Source: JALHMI01 sp964598535
Lineage (GTDB): Bacteria; Planctomycetota; Planctomycetia; Pirellulales; PALSA-1355
NCBI GenBank assembly: GCA_964598535.1
Contig: CAZRCI010000008.1
Location: forward strand, 62,001 to 126,000
Direction of reading: 5' to 3'
DNA: 64,000 nucleotides
Shown in pieces: positions 25,924 to 35,957 of the stretch. The notes under the pieces are model-generated. The model was not told the DNA's origin and did no database searches. It was given only the letters and a program-made list of their open reading frames with translations. Every line of letters starts with the position of its first letter. Within the stretch, counting starts at the first letter, position 1. Both the position numbers and the translations under genes were made by a program.

Positions 25924-26295
25924 ATGACGCTTCCGCTCGAAGAGACCTGGACTACGCTTGTCCGCCATTCCGAAGACGTTCCCCGCCACCTCACCATGAA
26001 CGGCGACTACCAGCGGTTTATCGATGCTGACGATACCGGCCGAGTTGCTGCATTTGCTCAGGTGGTCGAGTTGCGCCGCGATCGTGAGCATTACCATCGC
26101 CGCAGCGCCGAACTATACTACGTGCTCGACGGCGAGGGGCAAATTATGCTCGATGGCCAGGCTGTTGCCGTGCGAAGCGGTTCGGTCGTTCATGTGCCGC
26201 CCGGCGTGATCCATGCGGTTCGCGGCAGACTCCGGCTACTCGTCGTCGGCATTCCTGAGATTAGCGAAGACGACACTCACTATCTGGACGAATGA
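25924..26295 (+). CDS. Small cupin-domain protein
   Basis: The ATG at 25924 follows AAGGACG at good spacing. The 123-residue product is a single cupin: motif 1 is HYHRRSAELYYVLDGEG (metal-type residues His, His, Glu), and motif 2 is GSVVHVPPGVIHAVRG (His). The Gln usual at the metal site is absent, but His-His-Glu-His would bind one metal. Such small cupins are sugar- or small-molecule-binding enzymes or sensors. The TGA overlaps the ATG of the next gene (26292), so it is co-translated with the GH32 enzyme, hinting at a sugar-related role. Confidence 0.85.
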   Translation: MTLPLEETWTTLVRHSEDVPRHLTMNGDYQRFIDADDTGRVAAFAQVVELRRDREHYHRRSAELYYVLDGEGQIMLDGQAVAVRSGSVVHVPPGVIHAVRGRLRLLVVGIPEISEDDTHYLDE

Positions 26296-28466
26296 TGATG
26301 CACAGCTCGTGGCGGTTGGCGGCGGCCCTCGTATTCCTGGGGGTGGCCTCCATCTCTCGGGCTGATGAGAGTGTCGCGAATAGGACATCCCGCGAGGATG
26401 TTTTGATCGCTGACTTCGAAGGCGAGGACTATGGCCGCTGGACGACCACCGGCGAGGCCTTTGGCTCGGCGCCAGCCCGCGGCACGCTGCCGAACCAGAT
26501 GCCCGTTAGCGGCTTTAAAGGCCGGGGTCTGGTCAATTCCTATCACGCTGGTGATGGCACGACCGGCACGCTCACATCACCGCCGGTTCGTCTGGAACGC
26601 GACTATTTGCATTTTCTCGTTGGTGGTGGAAATCACCCCGGCGAAACGTGCGTGAATTTGTTGGTCGACGGGAAACGTGTGCGCACTGCCTGCTCTTCAA
26701 CTAGCGGTGGTAGCGAACAACTTGAAGAAGCCGCCTGGAATGTGCGCGAACTGCGCGGCCGCAAGGCCGTCATCGAGATTGTCGATCGCCACACCGGTGG
26801 CTGGGGGCATGTGAATGCCGACCATTTCGTGCTTTCTGACAAGCCGCTGGCAGGTTGGCAATTTGCCCCCGAACGCGCACTCGTCGCCGTGAAACGCTAT
26901 CTGCATCTTCCGGTCAAAAATGGCGTTCCGCAGCGCAAGGTGACGATCAGCGTCGCAGGCGTTCCTGAACGCACGTTTGATATCGAATTGGCCAACGGTG
27001 AGCCAGACTGGTGGGCGTTTCTCGACATCGGCGCCTGGCAAGGCCGGAATCTGACGGTGCGGGTCGATCGCTTGCGCGAGGGCTCGCAAGGTTTGGAGGC
27101 GATCGTTCAAGCGGATGAGCTTCCAGGCGCGAGCGAGATGTATCGCGAATCGCTCCGCCCACAGTTTCACTTTTCAGCGCGTCGAGGCTGGTTGAACGAT
27201 CCAAACGGACTCGTTTATCACGACGGCGTCTATCATTTGTTTTTTCAGCATAACCCCTACGGCTGGAATTGGGGGAACATGCACTGGGGACATGCCACGT
27301 CGCGCGATCTCGTGCGCTGGACGGAACATCCAATCGCGATCTATCCAGATGAGTTGGGGACCGCGTTTTCCGGCTCGGCAATTGTTGACGAGCGAAATAC
27401 CGCCGGATTGCAGACCGGCGACCGGCCACCGCTCGTTTGTATCTATACGGCGGCCGGAAAAGAGTTTACGCAGTGCCTTGCATACAGCAACGACGACGGT
27501 AAGACATGGACCAAGTACGCGAGCAATCCGGTGCTCAAGCAACTTGCCCAGGGCAATCGTGATCCGAAAGTGTTCTGGCATGAGCCCAGCGGCCATTGGG
27601 TGATGGCGCTGTACTTGGACAAGAACGATTTTGCGATTTTAAGCTCTCCAGATTTGCGACAATGGGAAAAACTTTCGGACGTGCGCATTCCCGGGACGAT
27701 CGAGTGCCCCGAGTTGTTTCCGTTGGATGTCGTCGGAACGGCCAGCGAGTCACGCTGGATCTTTTATGGCGCAAACGGCGGCTATCTGGTTGGGCAATTC
27801 GATGGTCGCGTGTTTACGGCCGAGTCGGGACCGCACGCGTTACATCACGGAAATTGCTTCTATGCTTCACAAACCTATACCAACATTCCCCAAGCGGATG
27901 GCCGGCGCATCTTAATACCCTGGGGGCAAGTGACGCTGCCCAACATGCCGTTCAATCAAATGATGGGGCTGCCGGTCGTGCTCTCGTTACACGCAACGGC
28001 CGAGGGACCGCGGCTGTTCGTCGATCCAGTACGAGAACTCCACACCCTGCGTGCCAAGACGCATGCATTTGCTCCTGGGCGGCTAGCGCCGGGAGACGAT
28101 CCTATGGCGGCGGTAGACGCCGAGCTTGCCGAGATCGTTGTCGAATTCAATCCCGGCGATGCTGAAGCAGTGGTCTTCAATCTGCGCGGTCTGGAGGTCG
28201 TCTATGACGTACGAGCTGGCGTTGTACGTTGCTTGGACAAGCAAGCACCGCTAGCTGCGCGAGACGGAAAAGTCTCACTACGGATGTTTGTCGATCGTAC
28301 CTCGGTGGATATTTTTGGCGGAGACGGCACGTTATACATGCCGATGGGTCATAACTTGGACGAGAACGACCGATCATTATCGATGACGACGCGCGGCGGA
28401 GCCGCGCAAATTCGCGCACTCACGCTCTACGAGTTAGCGTCTGCGTGGCAGTCGGTTGGCCGATAG
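26292..28466 (+). CDS. Secreted GH32 beta-fructofuranosidase (levanase/inulinase type)
   Basis: The 724-residue product hydrolyses fructans or sucrose-type linkages. Signal peptide: residues 1-24. A beta-rich N-terminal extension of ~260 residues precedes the catalytic domain, with LVGGGNHPGETCVNLLVDGKRV resembling a carbohydrate-binding sandwich that starts similar planctomycete and Bacteroidetes enzymes. The five-bladed GH32 domain begins at about residue 291: nucleophile Asp303 in WLNDPNG, the RDP stabiliser in GNRDPKVFW and the acid/base Glu in ECPELFPL. A C-terminal GH32C-like beta sandwich (about 590-720, VDRTSVDIFGGDG) completes it. All three catalytic residues are present. Several ATGs (26292, 26295, 26298) are equivalent. 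Confidence 0.95.
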   Translation: MMMHSSWRLAAALVFLGVASISRADESVANRTSREDVLIADFEGEDYGRWTTTGEAFGSAPARGTLPNQMPVSGFKGRGLVNSYHAGDGTTGTLTSPPVRLERDYLHFLVGGGNHPGETCVNLLVDGKRVRTACSSTSGGSEQLEEAAWNVRELRGRKAVIEIVDRHTGGWGHVNADHFVLSDKPLAGWQFAPERALVAVKRYLHLPVKNGVPQRKVTISVAGVPERTFDIELANGEPDWWAFLDIGAWQGRNLTVRVDRLREGSQGLEAIVQADELPGASEMYRESLRPQFHFSARRGWLNDPNGLVYHDGVYHLFFQHNPYGWNWGNMHWGHATSRDLVRWTEHPIAIYPDELGTAFSGSAIVDERNTAGLQTGDRPPLVCIYTAAGKEFTQCLAYSNDDGKTWTKYASNPVLKQLAQGNRDPKVFWHEPSGHWVMALYLDKNDFAILSSPDLRQWEKLSDVRIPGTIECPELFPLDVVGTASESRWIFYGANGGYLVGQFDGRVFTAESGPHALHHGNCFYASQTYTNIPQADGRRILIPWGQVTLPNMPFNQMMGLPVVLSLHATAEGPRLFVDPVRELHTLRAKTHAFAPGRLAPGDDPMAAVDAELAEIVVEFNPGDAEAVVFNLRGLEVVYDVRAGVVRCLDKQAPLAARDGKVSLRMFVDRTSVDIFGGDGTLYMPMGHNLDENDRSLSMTTRGGAAQIRALTLYELASAWQSVGR

Positions 28467-28555
28467 ATTCGTTGCTGCTAGCACGCGGTTCGGGGGGGCT
28501 TTTTTAGCTCGCGACCGTCGCTGTTCGCCGCGCGACCGGCAAGGAGGCCAGGTCT

Positions 28556-31120
28556 ATGTTTCGTGTTCGCACGCTCGCTTTGATAATTCTCGGGCTAACG
28601 GTTGGGATCGTGACATTGGCCGCTGAGCCTGGCGCCGCGGAATCCGATACGCGTTTACGCCGACCGCTATCGGCCCCAGTTGAGGCCGCGTCGCGTGTCG
28701 TCACGAACACGTCAAACACCCCCGAATCAAAGCAGACGCTCGAACATGCCGCAGCCGAGCCGTCTACCGACTCGCCTGCGATCTCCCCGCGCATGCGGAC
28801 ACGCGTCTCGATCGAAGTGGCGGCAAAGCCACGTGTTGATCAGCCAAATCACACCTCGGTGTTGCGTGAGTTGGCTGCCAGTCCGCCGTTTGACGTGTCT
28901 GCGAGCGGTCGCTACATGGTGGCGGTCGACACGACCGGCGGTTTGGTGGTGATCGACGCGGTTAAGGTACGCCGCCTTCACCCGTTGGAAAACAGCCGTC
29001 GTCACTACAGCCTCTTGGAGATTTCACCCGACGCGCGCTGGATTGCCGCGGCGCGCCGCGAGGCTCCGTATGAAGTCGACCTATGGCGAGCCGATAACGG
29101 CCGATTTCTGCGTACGATCGTGGGAGAAGCCACGGCCAAGAAGTCGCTCGAATTTGACGCTCAGACGGGCGACCTCCACGTGCTTACCGCGAACGGCAAT
29201 GGACAAATCTATAGCGTTCCGGCGGGAGTGTTGACGGGCGGATTTCAGGCCGCGGTTGGCATGGCCGCGGTGAAGCCGCCATCGGCGTCGATGAGCATCG
29301 AACAGCCTAAGGAAGGTCCCGCCCCGACGGCCACGGCGATCGACCCACGACGTACCGCTGATTTGCCAGCCGGCGGTTCTCGGGTCGGTGGCGCGAGGCC
29401 GAATCCGGTGCGTGAGGCCGTCCCACGAGAGGATGGTGCTCGAGTGACGGAAAATGCGGTGGCCTCGGCTAGCTCGGGAAATGCGCTTGTTATCGCGCCC
29501 TCACAGCGAGACCAGCCACAGGCAGAGATCCTGACGCCATCATTGGCCCGGATGGCTGCGGCTCCAATGATGGCCGAGCCAATGATGGCAAGTTTGGATA
29601 CGGCGGCTTTGGCGGCCTCGGAACCGGCGTCGGCCGCCCCGCCAGAGCCGTTCACGGCGGCGGCTTCGGCGCCAGCAATGGCGCCGCGCATTGCGGTTAC
29701 GCCGCGCAGCGCGCCAATGGAAGCATTGGCCGAGGAGGAGCCGGCCATTTCTCCGGAGACGATAGCGCCCGAGCCCGCACCGACGACTGTGATACTCGAC
29801 GATACGCCGGCAACAACTATTGTCGCTTCGTCCAACCTGGCAAAGCTTGTGAGCCCGACAGCGCCGCCGCCGCCCGAAGAGGATCTCGCTAGCATAACCG
29901 TTCACTATGCGACGAATCGACAGCGACTGACGGTCGAAGACCGCGAGTTTGCCACCTATTTCAAAAACTTCTTCTTCAGTCTGCCGGCAGTAGTGATTTA
30001 CGCCTCGATTCTGGTTGCGCTAATCGTATTCCCTTGGATGGGGCGCCGAGTATGGGCAGCATCCGCCGTCATTGTCGGCGTGGCATTGTTGGTTTCGATG
30101 GCTACTTTCGAAGCCTATGTTCGGTCAGAGCTGCGCGACGAGTTGTCTGGCGAGCTCTTTGGCTCGGTGCCGACGAATCTCAACTATGGAGCTTGCAGGA
30201 TCTCGGTTCCGAAGGCCGAAAATCGTTCGGCGGGCGAGCTTAACCGCCCACTTTCAGTATGGGTGTTGCAAGCGCCCGAAAATCCCGAGAAGCATTTTGT
30301 GTTGCAACAGGTTTCGGAGCACAAGGACAAAGACGAGTTTTACGCCAGCCTTTCGGATCAGCTTGCGAGATCGGCTGACGGCACATCGCTGCTATTTATT
30401 CACGGCTACAATGTGTCGTTCGAGGATGCGCTGTTCCGAACGGCGCAGTTGGCGGTCGACTTGAAGTTCCGCGGGGCGCCAATCTCGTTCAGTTGGCCCT
30501 CGTATGCAGATCCAGTGAAGTACACGTTCGACGAACAGAACGCTGAAGTGTCGATTCCCGCGCTGCGAGAGTTTCTCGAGGATCTGGTGAGTCGTAGTGG
30601 CGCAAAGCGAATCCATATCGTCGCCCACAGCATGGGAAATCGCGTTCTTGCCGGTGCGTTGCGGGCGATGTCTCCCGAGGCTCGAATCAAAAACAAGGCG
30701 ATGTTTCGCGAGATCGTATTGGCTGCGCCAGACATTGACAGCCGAGTGTTCCAGTCGCAAGTGCTACCGCATATTCAAGACAATACGCAGCATTGCACGC
30801 TCTATGCGTCGTCGCGAGATCGAGCATTGATGCTTTCGCGTTACTTCCATAACTATCAGCGGTTGGGCGAGACCGAACCGCAATTGATCGTGGCGAGCGG
30901 CATGGATACGATCGATGCCTCGCTGGTGGATACGAGCCTCTTGGGACACTCATACATCGGCGATGTGCAATCGATTGTAACGGACCTGCATGAGCTGGTC
31001 GTCGTGGGAAAGCGTCCCACGGAGCGCCTCTGGCTCGAGGCCGAATTACTCGGTGAGCTTATGTATTGGGCCATTCGTCCTCACGCTCAAACCGCCGGCG
31101 AAGGAAAGACGAATCGTTAG
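28556..31120 (+). CDS. Membrane alpha/beta hydrolase (DUF900) with WD40-like N terminus and internal membrane hairpin
   Basis: The 854-residue product has a signal anchor (1-22), a region with WD40-like strand patterns (about 110-225, GRYMVAVDTTGGLVVID, ARWIAAARREAPYEVDLW), a ~220-residue Ala/Pro/Glu-rich linker, and a DUF900 alpha/beta hydrolase. The nucleophile is Ser692 in AHSMGN, LLFIHGYN is the oxyanion-side motif and APDIDS holds the acid. The motif VHYATNR that normally leads directly into the domain is separated from YGACRISVP by an inserted pair of membrane helices (about 470-518). This would put the hydrolase on one side of the membrane and the propeller-like part on the other, or close to it. 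The substrate is unknown. Confidence 0.8.
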   Translation: MFRVRTLALIILGLTVGIVTLAAEPGAAESDTRLRRPLSAPVEAASRVVTNTSNTPESKQTLEHAAAEPSTDSPAISPRMRTRVSIEVAAKPRVDQPNHTSVLRELAASPPFDVSASGRYMVAVDTTGGLVVIDAVKVRRLHPLENSRRHYSLLEISPDARWIAAARREAPYEVDLWRADNGRFLRTIVGEATAKKSLEFDAQTGDLHVLTANGNGQIYSVPAGVLTGGFQAAVGMAAVKPPSASMSIEQPKEGPAPTATAIDPRRTADLPAGGSRVGGARPNPVREAVPREDGARVTENAVASASSGNALVIAPSQRDQPQAEILTPSLARMAAAPMMAEPMMASLDTAALAASEPASAAPPEPFTAAASAPAMAPRIAVTPRSAPMEALAEEEPAISPETIAPEPAPTTVILDDTPATTIVASSNLAKLVSPTAPPPPEEDLASITVHYATNRQRLTVEDREFATYFKNFFFSLPAVVIYASILVALIVFPWMGRRVWAASAVIVGVALLVSMATFEAYVRSELRDELSGELFGSVPTNLNYGACRISVPKAENRSAGELNRPLSVWVLQAPENPEKHFVLQQVSEHKDKDEFYASLSDQLARSADGTSLLFIHGYNVSFEDALFRTAQLAVDLKFRGAPISFSWPSYADPVKYTFDEQNAEVSIPALREFLEDLVSRSGAKRIHIVAHSMGNRVLAGALRAMSPEARIKNKAMFREIVLAAPDIDSRVFQSQVLPHIQDNTQHCTLYASSRDRALMLSRYFHNYQRLGETEPQLIVASGMDTIDASLVDTSLLGHSYIGDVQSIVTDLHELVVVGKRPTERLWLEAELLGELMYWAIRPHAQTAGEGKTNR

Positions 31121-31252
31121 GCGAGTCGTCGCGCTCTCGCAGACCATGCGCTGTGACCGCTCTGCGATCGCCCAAACCCTGAAATATTTGGAGCAGACGT
31201 CCTCTGCGCCTGCAACGTGCCTGGAGGCGACGTTGTCGCATCCCCACGAGCA

Positions 31253-32872
31253 CTATTCCATAAACGCGAATCGTTCGGCGTCGAAGAGCCCCAGATCGCT
31301 GAGCTTCAACTTTGGAATGACCAGCAGCGCCAAAAAAGACAGCGTCATGTACGGCGCGGTCAGCGTGCTGCCGGCCGCTTTGGCCAACCGATCGATTCGG
31401 GCATATCGGGCGGCAATTTCTTCGGGCGGTAGCTCGCTCATAAGGCCAGCAATTGGCAGCGGCAATACGGCCGATGTGCTCTCGTCGACGTAACACACGC
31501 CGCCTCGTGCCTCGATGAGCGCATTGACTGCCTTGGCGAGCATCGTATCGTTGATGCCGACCGCGATGATGTTATGGGAGTCGTGGGCGACGGTCGACGC
31601 AATCGCCCCGCGTTTCAGCCCGATGTGCTTCACAAATGCGAGGGCGGGAGACGCGTCGCGATAGCGATTCACAACCGCGATTTTCAGCGTGTCGCCGGAT
31701 GGGTCTGGATGTAAATAGCCATCCTTCGCGGTCAGATTTGCTGGCTCTCGCTCGGTGATAATCTGTCGATCGATCGCGACGATGGCTTCTCGGTAGCGTG
31801 GCTCGTCTCGCACGGTAAAAGCCTCGGCAGGCTTGGTTGTGCAATGAAAGTGGTTAGGGGTATCAGGCGTCTGCCAAGGAAACGATGTGGTTCCTTCGCC
31901 ATAGACACGCACGCCGTCGATCCATGTTTCCTGCACGTGGAACGACGTCAAATCGTCGACTACGATGAAGTCCGCCCGATCGCCGGGACGCAGCAAGCCC
32001 ACGGGCAGTTTATAGTGCTTCACGGGGTGCAGGCACGCCGCCCGCAATACATTCATCACAGGCAGGCCGCCTGCCACGGCTCGGCGGACCAGACTATCGA
32101 TGTGGCCCTCGAGCAAATCGTCCGGATGCTTGTCATCGCTGCACAGCATGCACGACGCAGGATGTGTTGCAAGTAGACTCTTGAGCGCTTCGTAATTGCG
32201 GGCGGCCGAGCCCTCGCGAATGAGGATCTTCATTCCGCAGGCAATTTTGTCGAGTGCTTCTGCGAGCGTGAAGCATTCGTGGTCGGTGGTGATCCCGGCA
32301 GCGGCATAGCGCCGCGCATCGTCACCACGTAACCCCGGCGCATGACCATCGACGGGCTTGCCTAGTGCCTGCGCGGCGGCAATCTTTGCCAACACTTCCG
32401 GGTCGCCGTGCAATACGCCCGGGTAGTTCATCATCTCGCTCAGGTAGCCGATCTCCGGCCGCGCGAGCAAGGCCGTAACCGCGGCCGCGTCGAGCGTGGC
32501 GCCGGCCGTTTCGAAGCTCGTGGCCGGCACGCAGGAAGGGCATCCGAAATGAAACTTGAGTGGCGTTTGTCTCGCGCTCGCGAGCATGTAATCCACGCCA
32601 GGTACACCGAGCACGTTGGCGATCTCGTGCGGATCGGAAACCGTGGCGACGGTGCCAAAGCGCACCGCCACCTGCGCAAAAGAGGCAGGTGGCATCATGC
32701 TGCTTTCGACGTGAATGTGGCTATCGACAAAGCCGGGCAGGATGAAGCGTCCGTGTGGGACGGAGTGCTTCTCGATCGCGATGATTTGTCCGTCGCCAAC
32801 GATCACCGTGCCGTCGTCAACGCGGCCGGCAACGACGTCGACGAGGCGCCCTGATATGCGAGCTTCCGACAT
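31253..32872 (-). CDS. ade: Adenine deaminase
   Basis: The ATG at 32872 follows AGGAA; the longer frame is not needed. The 539-residue product deaminates adenine to hypoxanthine in purine salvage. Markers are FVDSHIHVESSMM (metal site), VSDPHEIANVLG, LSEMMNYPGVLHGDPEV, DGHAPGL (His), ITTDHECFTLAEA, MLCSDDKHPDDL and the C-terminal HDSHNIIAVG block. Length and motifs fit bacterial Ade. It is 17 bases downstream of the 6-phosphogluconolactonase gene, so the two are co-transcribed; the metabolic link, if any, is through ribose-phosphate. Confidence 0.94.
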   Translation of the reverse strand: MSEARISGRLVDVVAGRVDDGTVIVGDGQIIAIEKHSVPHGRFILPGFVDSHIHVESSMMPPASFAQVAVRFGTVATVSDPHEIANVLGVPGVDYMLASARQTPLKFHFGCPSCVPATSFETAGATLDAAAVTALLARPEIGYLSEMMNYPGVLHGDPEVLAKIAAAQALGKPVDGHAPGLRGDDARRYAAAGITTDHECFTLAEALDKIACGMKILIREGSAARNYEALKSLLATHPASCMLCSDDKHPDDLLEGHIDSLVRRAVAGGLPVMNVLRAACLHPVKHYKLPVGLLRPGDRADFIVVDDLTSFHVQETWIDGVRVYGEGTTSFPWQTPDTPNHFHCTTKPAEAFTVRDEPRYREAIVAIDRQIITEREPANLTAKDGYLHPDPSGDTLKIAVVNRYRDASPALAFVKHIGLKRGAIASTVAHDSHNIIAVGINDTMLAKAVNALIEARGGVCYVDESTSAVLPLPIAGLMSELPPEEIAARYARIDRLAKAAGSTLTAPYMTLSFLALLVIPKLKLSDLGLFDAERFAFME

Positions 32873-32889
32873 GCGCAGTTCCTGTGAAA

Positions 32890-33651
32890 TCAACTGAGAG
32901 GCAATGGTGTCGCCGCCGCGCGGTCGACGAGCCAACTGACACGTCCTGTGGTTGGCTGGATTCCCGCCGCGGGAAATGCCTCGCGATTTGCGTCGCCTGC
33001 GAGTACCGTGCGTAGAACCGTCGCTTTACTAGCGCCTGTCACGAGAAATAGCACTTGATGCGCCGCGTTCAGGACTGGGAACGTGAGCGTAATGCGATCT
33101 ACCGGTGGCGGTAGTACGCCTGGCGCGCTCCAGGTCGCGATTCGGTCGTCGACGTCGAGCGCCGCGGCGCCAGGAAACAACGAGGCCGTGTGCCCATCGT
33201 CGCCCAGCCCCAGTAGAATCAAGTCGAAAGCTGGAATGGCGCCGCGCGGCTGCGCGAAGAACTTGGAGATTCTCGCAGTATAGTCAGCGGCGCTTATCGC
33301 AGGCGTCGCTAACGAAGTATCGACGGCCAATACCTGTTCACTTGGGATCGGCGCCACCGACAGCAGGGCGTCATGGACCAGGCGATAATTGCTCCGCGGG
33401 TCGTCGTGCGGCACAAACCGTTCATCGCCAAAGAACAGAAAGACCCTCGACCAATCGATGCTATATTCGCCTTCCCCTCGGGCTAACAGCTCGTAAGTGC
33501 GCTTGGGAGTCGCGCCTCCCGAGAGTACCAAGGTAAACGCCCCGCGAGCGCGAATGCATTCGGCGGCGGTTCGGGCGATTGCGATCGCGCTCTTTGCCGC
33601 GAGTTCCTCGGCGTCAGCACAGATCTTCAGCTCGTATGGGGAGTCGACCAT
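32890..33651 (-). CDS. pgl: 6-phosphogluconolactonase
   Basis: The 253-residue enzyme hydrolyses 6-phosphogluconolactone in the oxidative pentose phosphate pathway. Markers are LVLSGGATPKRTYELLA, VFLFFGDERFVPHDDPRSNYRL and LILLGLGDDGHTASLFPGA (the catalytic GDDGH with His). VDRITLTFPVLNAAHQVLFLVTG is the family C-terminal block. It matches the DevB-type length (~240). zwf and gnd are not adjacent; adenine deaminase lies directly downstream. Confidence 0.95.
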   Translation of the reverse strand: MVDSPYELKICADAEELAAKSAIAIARTAAECIRARGAFTLVLSGGATPKRTYELLARGEGEYSIDWSRVFLFFGDERFVPHDDPRSNYRLVHDALLSVAPIPSEQVLAVDTSLATPAISAADYTARISKFFAQPRGAIPAFDLILLGLGDDGHTASLFPGAAALDVDDRIATWSAPGVLPPPVDRITLTFPVLNAAHQVLFLVTGASKATVLRTVLAGDANREAFPAAGIQPTTGRVSWLVDRAAATPLPLS

Positions 33652-33724
33652 GCCGTCAGGCTACTCCCAACGGGGGCAAATGGTCAACTATTGCGCCGGA
33701 TGACGGCGTTGCGGTCAAGAAATC

Positions 33725-34573
33725 TTACGCGGCCAGACGCCGGTCTTGCGAACAGGTATCGGTCGCCGGCGTCTCGTAGGTATGACGCACGCGACGGAAG
33801 CCTTGCAGCCGCGTGAAAAGATTGGGTGAGAGCCTTATGAGCCAGCACGCGATCCGCGGCCAGGCGCCCACGACCACCAGCGCCTCATTTCGGCGAACCG
33901 CACGAATCGCGCGCCGCGCGACCTGTTCCGGCGAATAAATGATCCAGCGAGGAAAACCTGGCGTCTGAAGACCCGGCGGAGTAAATGCCGCGTCAAAGGC
34001 TTTCGTGCGTACCAAGCCTGGGCAAATGGTGGTGACTCCCAGGCCGAGCGACGCATACTCTGATCGTAAGGACTCGGAGAACCCCCGCAGCGCAAACTTG
34101 GTCGCATTGTAGGCCGATAGGCCCGCGACCCCGACCAAGCCGGCAATACTGTTCACGTTGAGAACGTGCGAACATGGCCGCTCCAGCAAGGTGGGGAGCA
34201 GCGCGTGTGTGAGCGTTATCGGAGCTAGTAGGTTGACTGCCAGAACACGATCGAACTGGGAGCTGGACATTTCGTGGGTCGGACCGTAATAGGCGCTGCC
34301 TGCATTATTGACGAGAATGTCGATCCCACCAGGCTGGAGACGAGCCCATTCGGCAACGGCCAACACCGCTTCGCGCTGCGATAGGTCGGCGACACGCGTG
34401 GCCGCTTCTGCGCCTCGCGCACGCGCTTCGGCAGATAAGGTCGCGAGACCAACCTCATCAGTATCTACGAGCAGCAGGCGCGCATCGGCGGCGACCAGCT
34501 CTAAAGTGATCGCTCGTCCAATTCCAGAGGCGGCTCCAGTGACCAGAGCCAGCTTGTCTTTGAGATGACGCAT
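33725..34573 (-). CDS. Short-chain dehydrogenase/reductase
   Basis: The 282-residue product is a classical SDR: cofactor motif TGAASGIG (residues 13-20), NNAGSAYYG, catalytic Ser in NVNSIAGLV and Tyr-x3-Lys in SAYNATK. An Asp after the second strand (LLLVDTDE) favours NAD(H) over NADP(H). The C-terminal ~60 residues (WPRIACWLIRLSPNLF) form an amphipathic extension seen in SDRs that act on lipid or ketone substrates. It lies 118 bases downstream of the flavoprotein gene on the same strand, so the pair may act together. Substrate unknown. Confidence 0.88.
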   Translation of the reverse strand: MRHLKDKLALVTGAASGIGRAITLELVAADARLLLVDTDEVGLATLSAEARARGAEAATRVADLSQREAVLAVAEWARLQPGGIDILVNNAGSAYYGPTHEMSSSQFDRVLAVNLLAPITLTHALLPTLLERPCSHVLNVNSIAGLVGVAGLSAYNATKFALRGFSESLRSEYASLGLGVTTICPGLVRTKAFDAAFTPPGLQTPGFPRWIIYSPEQVARRAIRAVRRNEALVVVGAWPRIACWLIRLSPNLFTRLQGFRRVRHTYETPATDTCSQDRRLAA

Positions 34574-34691
34574 AGGACCGTGGCATTTGCCAAGAGATGT
34601 TTCGCCACGTACATGCTCTCGGCAAGTTCCACCGCCATACTTGAATCTGTTCTCTGCCTGGGCGGAACTTCACATGCTAACCTCGCCGCGG

Positions 34692-35957
34692 CTATTGTCG
34701 CTCATGACGAACCGTTGCCGGACGTGCATGGGGCCCGGGAATCGATTCGGCTTGGACATTGTTCGCGATTGTCGGCTCGCCGGCGGCGTGGGTTGCCGGT
34801 AGGGGCCTGACGTGCGGTCCCCAGTTGAAGAGCACTTTGGTGATGTACCACCGCGCCACAGGCGCCATCCGCCACCAAATCAGCTTTTGCACGATTGGGT
34901 ACGGCAGACGATTGAGCAGCCGCGCGGCCCGCGATCGGCGGCTCAGCGAGCGCCCCAGCGGGCTGGCCAACACGGACGTGCCGTAGCTGGCAAACGAGAA
35001 ATCGCCTCGTTCAAAGGCATCGTCGATCGCACGTGCCGCAAGCTCGCCGTAGGCCAGCGCCGGACTGATGCCCTCGCCAAAGGTCGCGTCGACTCCGGCG
35101 GCGTCGCCCGCCAACACGACATGAGGCGCCGCAAACCGCCCCTTCGGTTCAAAAAGCCGAATCGGATGCCCTTCGAGATGATAGTCGTCTAGGCGATAGC
35201 CGCTCTTTCCCATCCAGTCGGCGACCACCGGACGCAATGAGCCGACACTCTTGCGCGGCACGGTGCGGCTGTCGTAGACGCCCCAATTGCGCATTCGCAA
35301 GCCGGCGATCTTCGTCGGAAAGCTCCAGACGTATCCTTGCACGCCTTGCGTCATGTAGGTGAAATCCAGCAACGCGTCGTTATCGGCCATCTTGGGCGGC
35401 AACTGCGGGGGCCGAGCCGGAGTGACCAACTCCACAAGGCGAGCGACTGGCGCGGGATTGGGCCCCTCGGGAACCAGCCGCCGCACCATGCCGCTGGAGC
35501 CATCCGCCCCGACGACGACTCGGCCGTGAAACACGCCGCGAGACGTGTGGACCGCGATGCCATTGTCCTCGCGCTCGAGCTTTATGACGCGAGTTTCCTC
35601 CAGCATCTCGACGCCGCGGTGACGTACCTGGTCCGCGAGCCAGGCGTCGAACTCATTGCGGCGGACCACACGGAACGAAAAATCGCGATTGAACCGCAAC
35701 GGGAACCCTCGTCCCTCGAACGTGAGCCACGCCCAATCCACATCGACATGCGGCACCTCGCGATAGTCGAGGCCCAACCGACGGAGAATGATATCCACCT
35801 CGGGAACGCACCCGCCGCCACATAGCTTGTGCCGCGGGTGCCGGTCGCGCTCGATAACCAGCGTGCGCTCCGCAAGGCGTGGGTTCAGATGCGCCAAGTG
35901 CAAGGCGGTCGAACTGCCGGCCGGACCCGAACCGACAATGATGACGTCGTACTGCAT
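34692..35957 (-). CDS. FAD-dependent geranylgeranyl-reductase-family oxidoreductase
   Basis: The ATG at 35957 gives MQYDVIIVGSGPAGSSTALHLA, a direct Rossmann start; the frame upstream is low-complexity. The 421-residue product has the GxGxxG FAD motif (residues 9-14), RHKLCGGGCVPEV (the Cys-Gly-rich loop of the family), VVGADGSSGMVRR and HVVLAGDAAGVDATFGEGISPALAYG (the second FAD contact). This fits geranylgeranyl reductase/CarE-type flavoproteins that reduce or oxidise isoprenoid or hydroxylated carbon chains. The C-terminal end is basic and hydrophobic (QKLIWWRMAPVARWYITKVLF), consistent with membrane association. Confidence 0.85.
   Translation of the reverse strand: MQYDVIIVGSGPAGSSTALHLAHLNPRLAERTLVIERDRHPRHKLCGGGCVPEVDIILRRLGLDYREVPHVDVDWAWLTFEGRGFPLRFNRDFSFRVVRRNEFDAWLADQVRHRGVEMLEETRVIKLEREDNGIAVHTSRGVFHGRVVVGADGSSGMVRRLVPEGPNPAPVARLVELVTPARPPQLPPKMADNDALLDFTYMTQGVQGYVWSFPTKIAGLRMRNWGVYDSRTVPRKSVGSLRPVVADWMGKSGYRLDDYHLEGHPIRLFEPKGRFAAPHVVLAGDAAGVDATFGEGISPALAYGELAARAIDDAFERGDFSFASYGTSVLASPLGRSLSRRSRAARLLNRLPYPIVQKLIWWRMAPVARWYITKVLFNWGPHVRPLPATHAAGEPTIANNVQAESIPGPHARPATVRHERQ

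Noticed and set aside
29245..29895. 216-residue minus-strand frame inside the DUF900 gene
   Set aside because: It mirrors the Ala/Pro-rich linker of the plus-strand protein.
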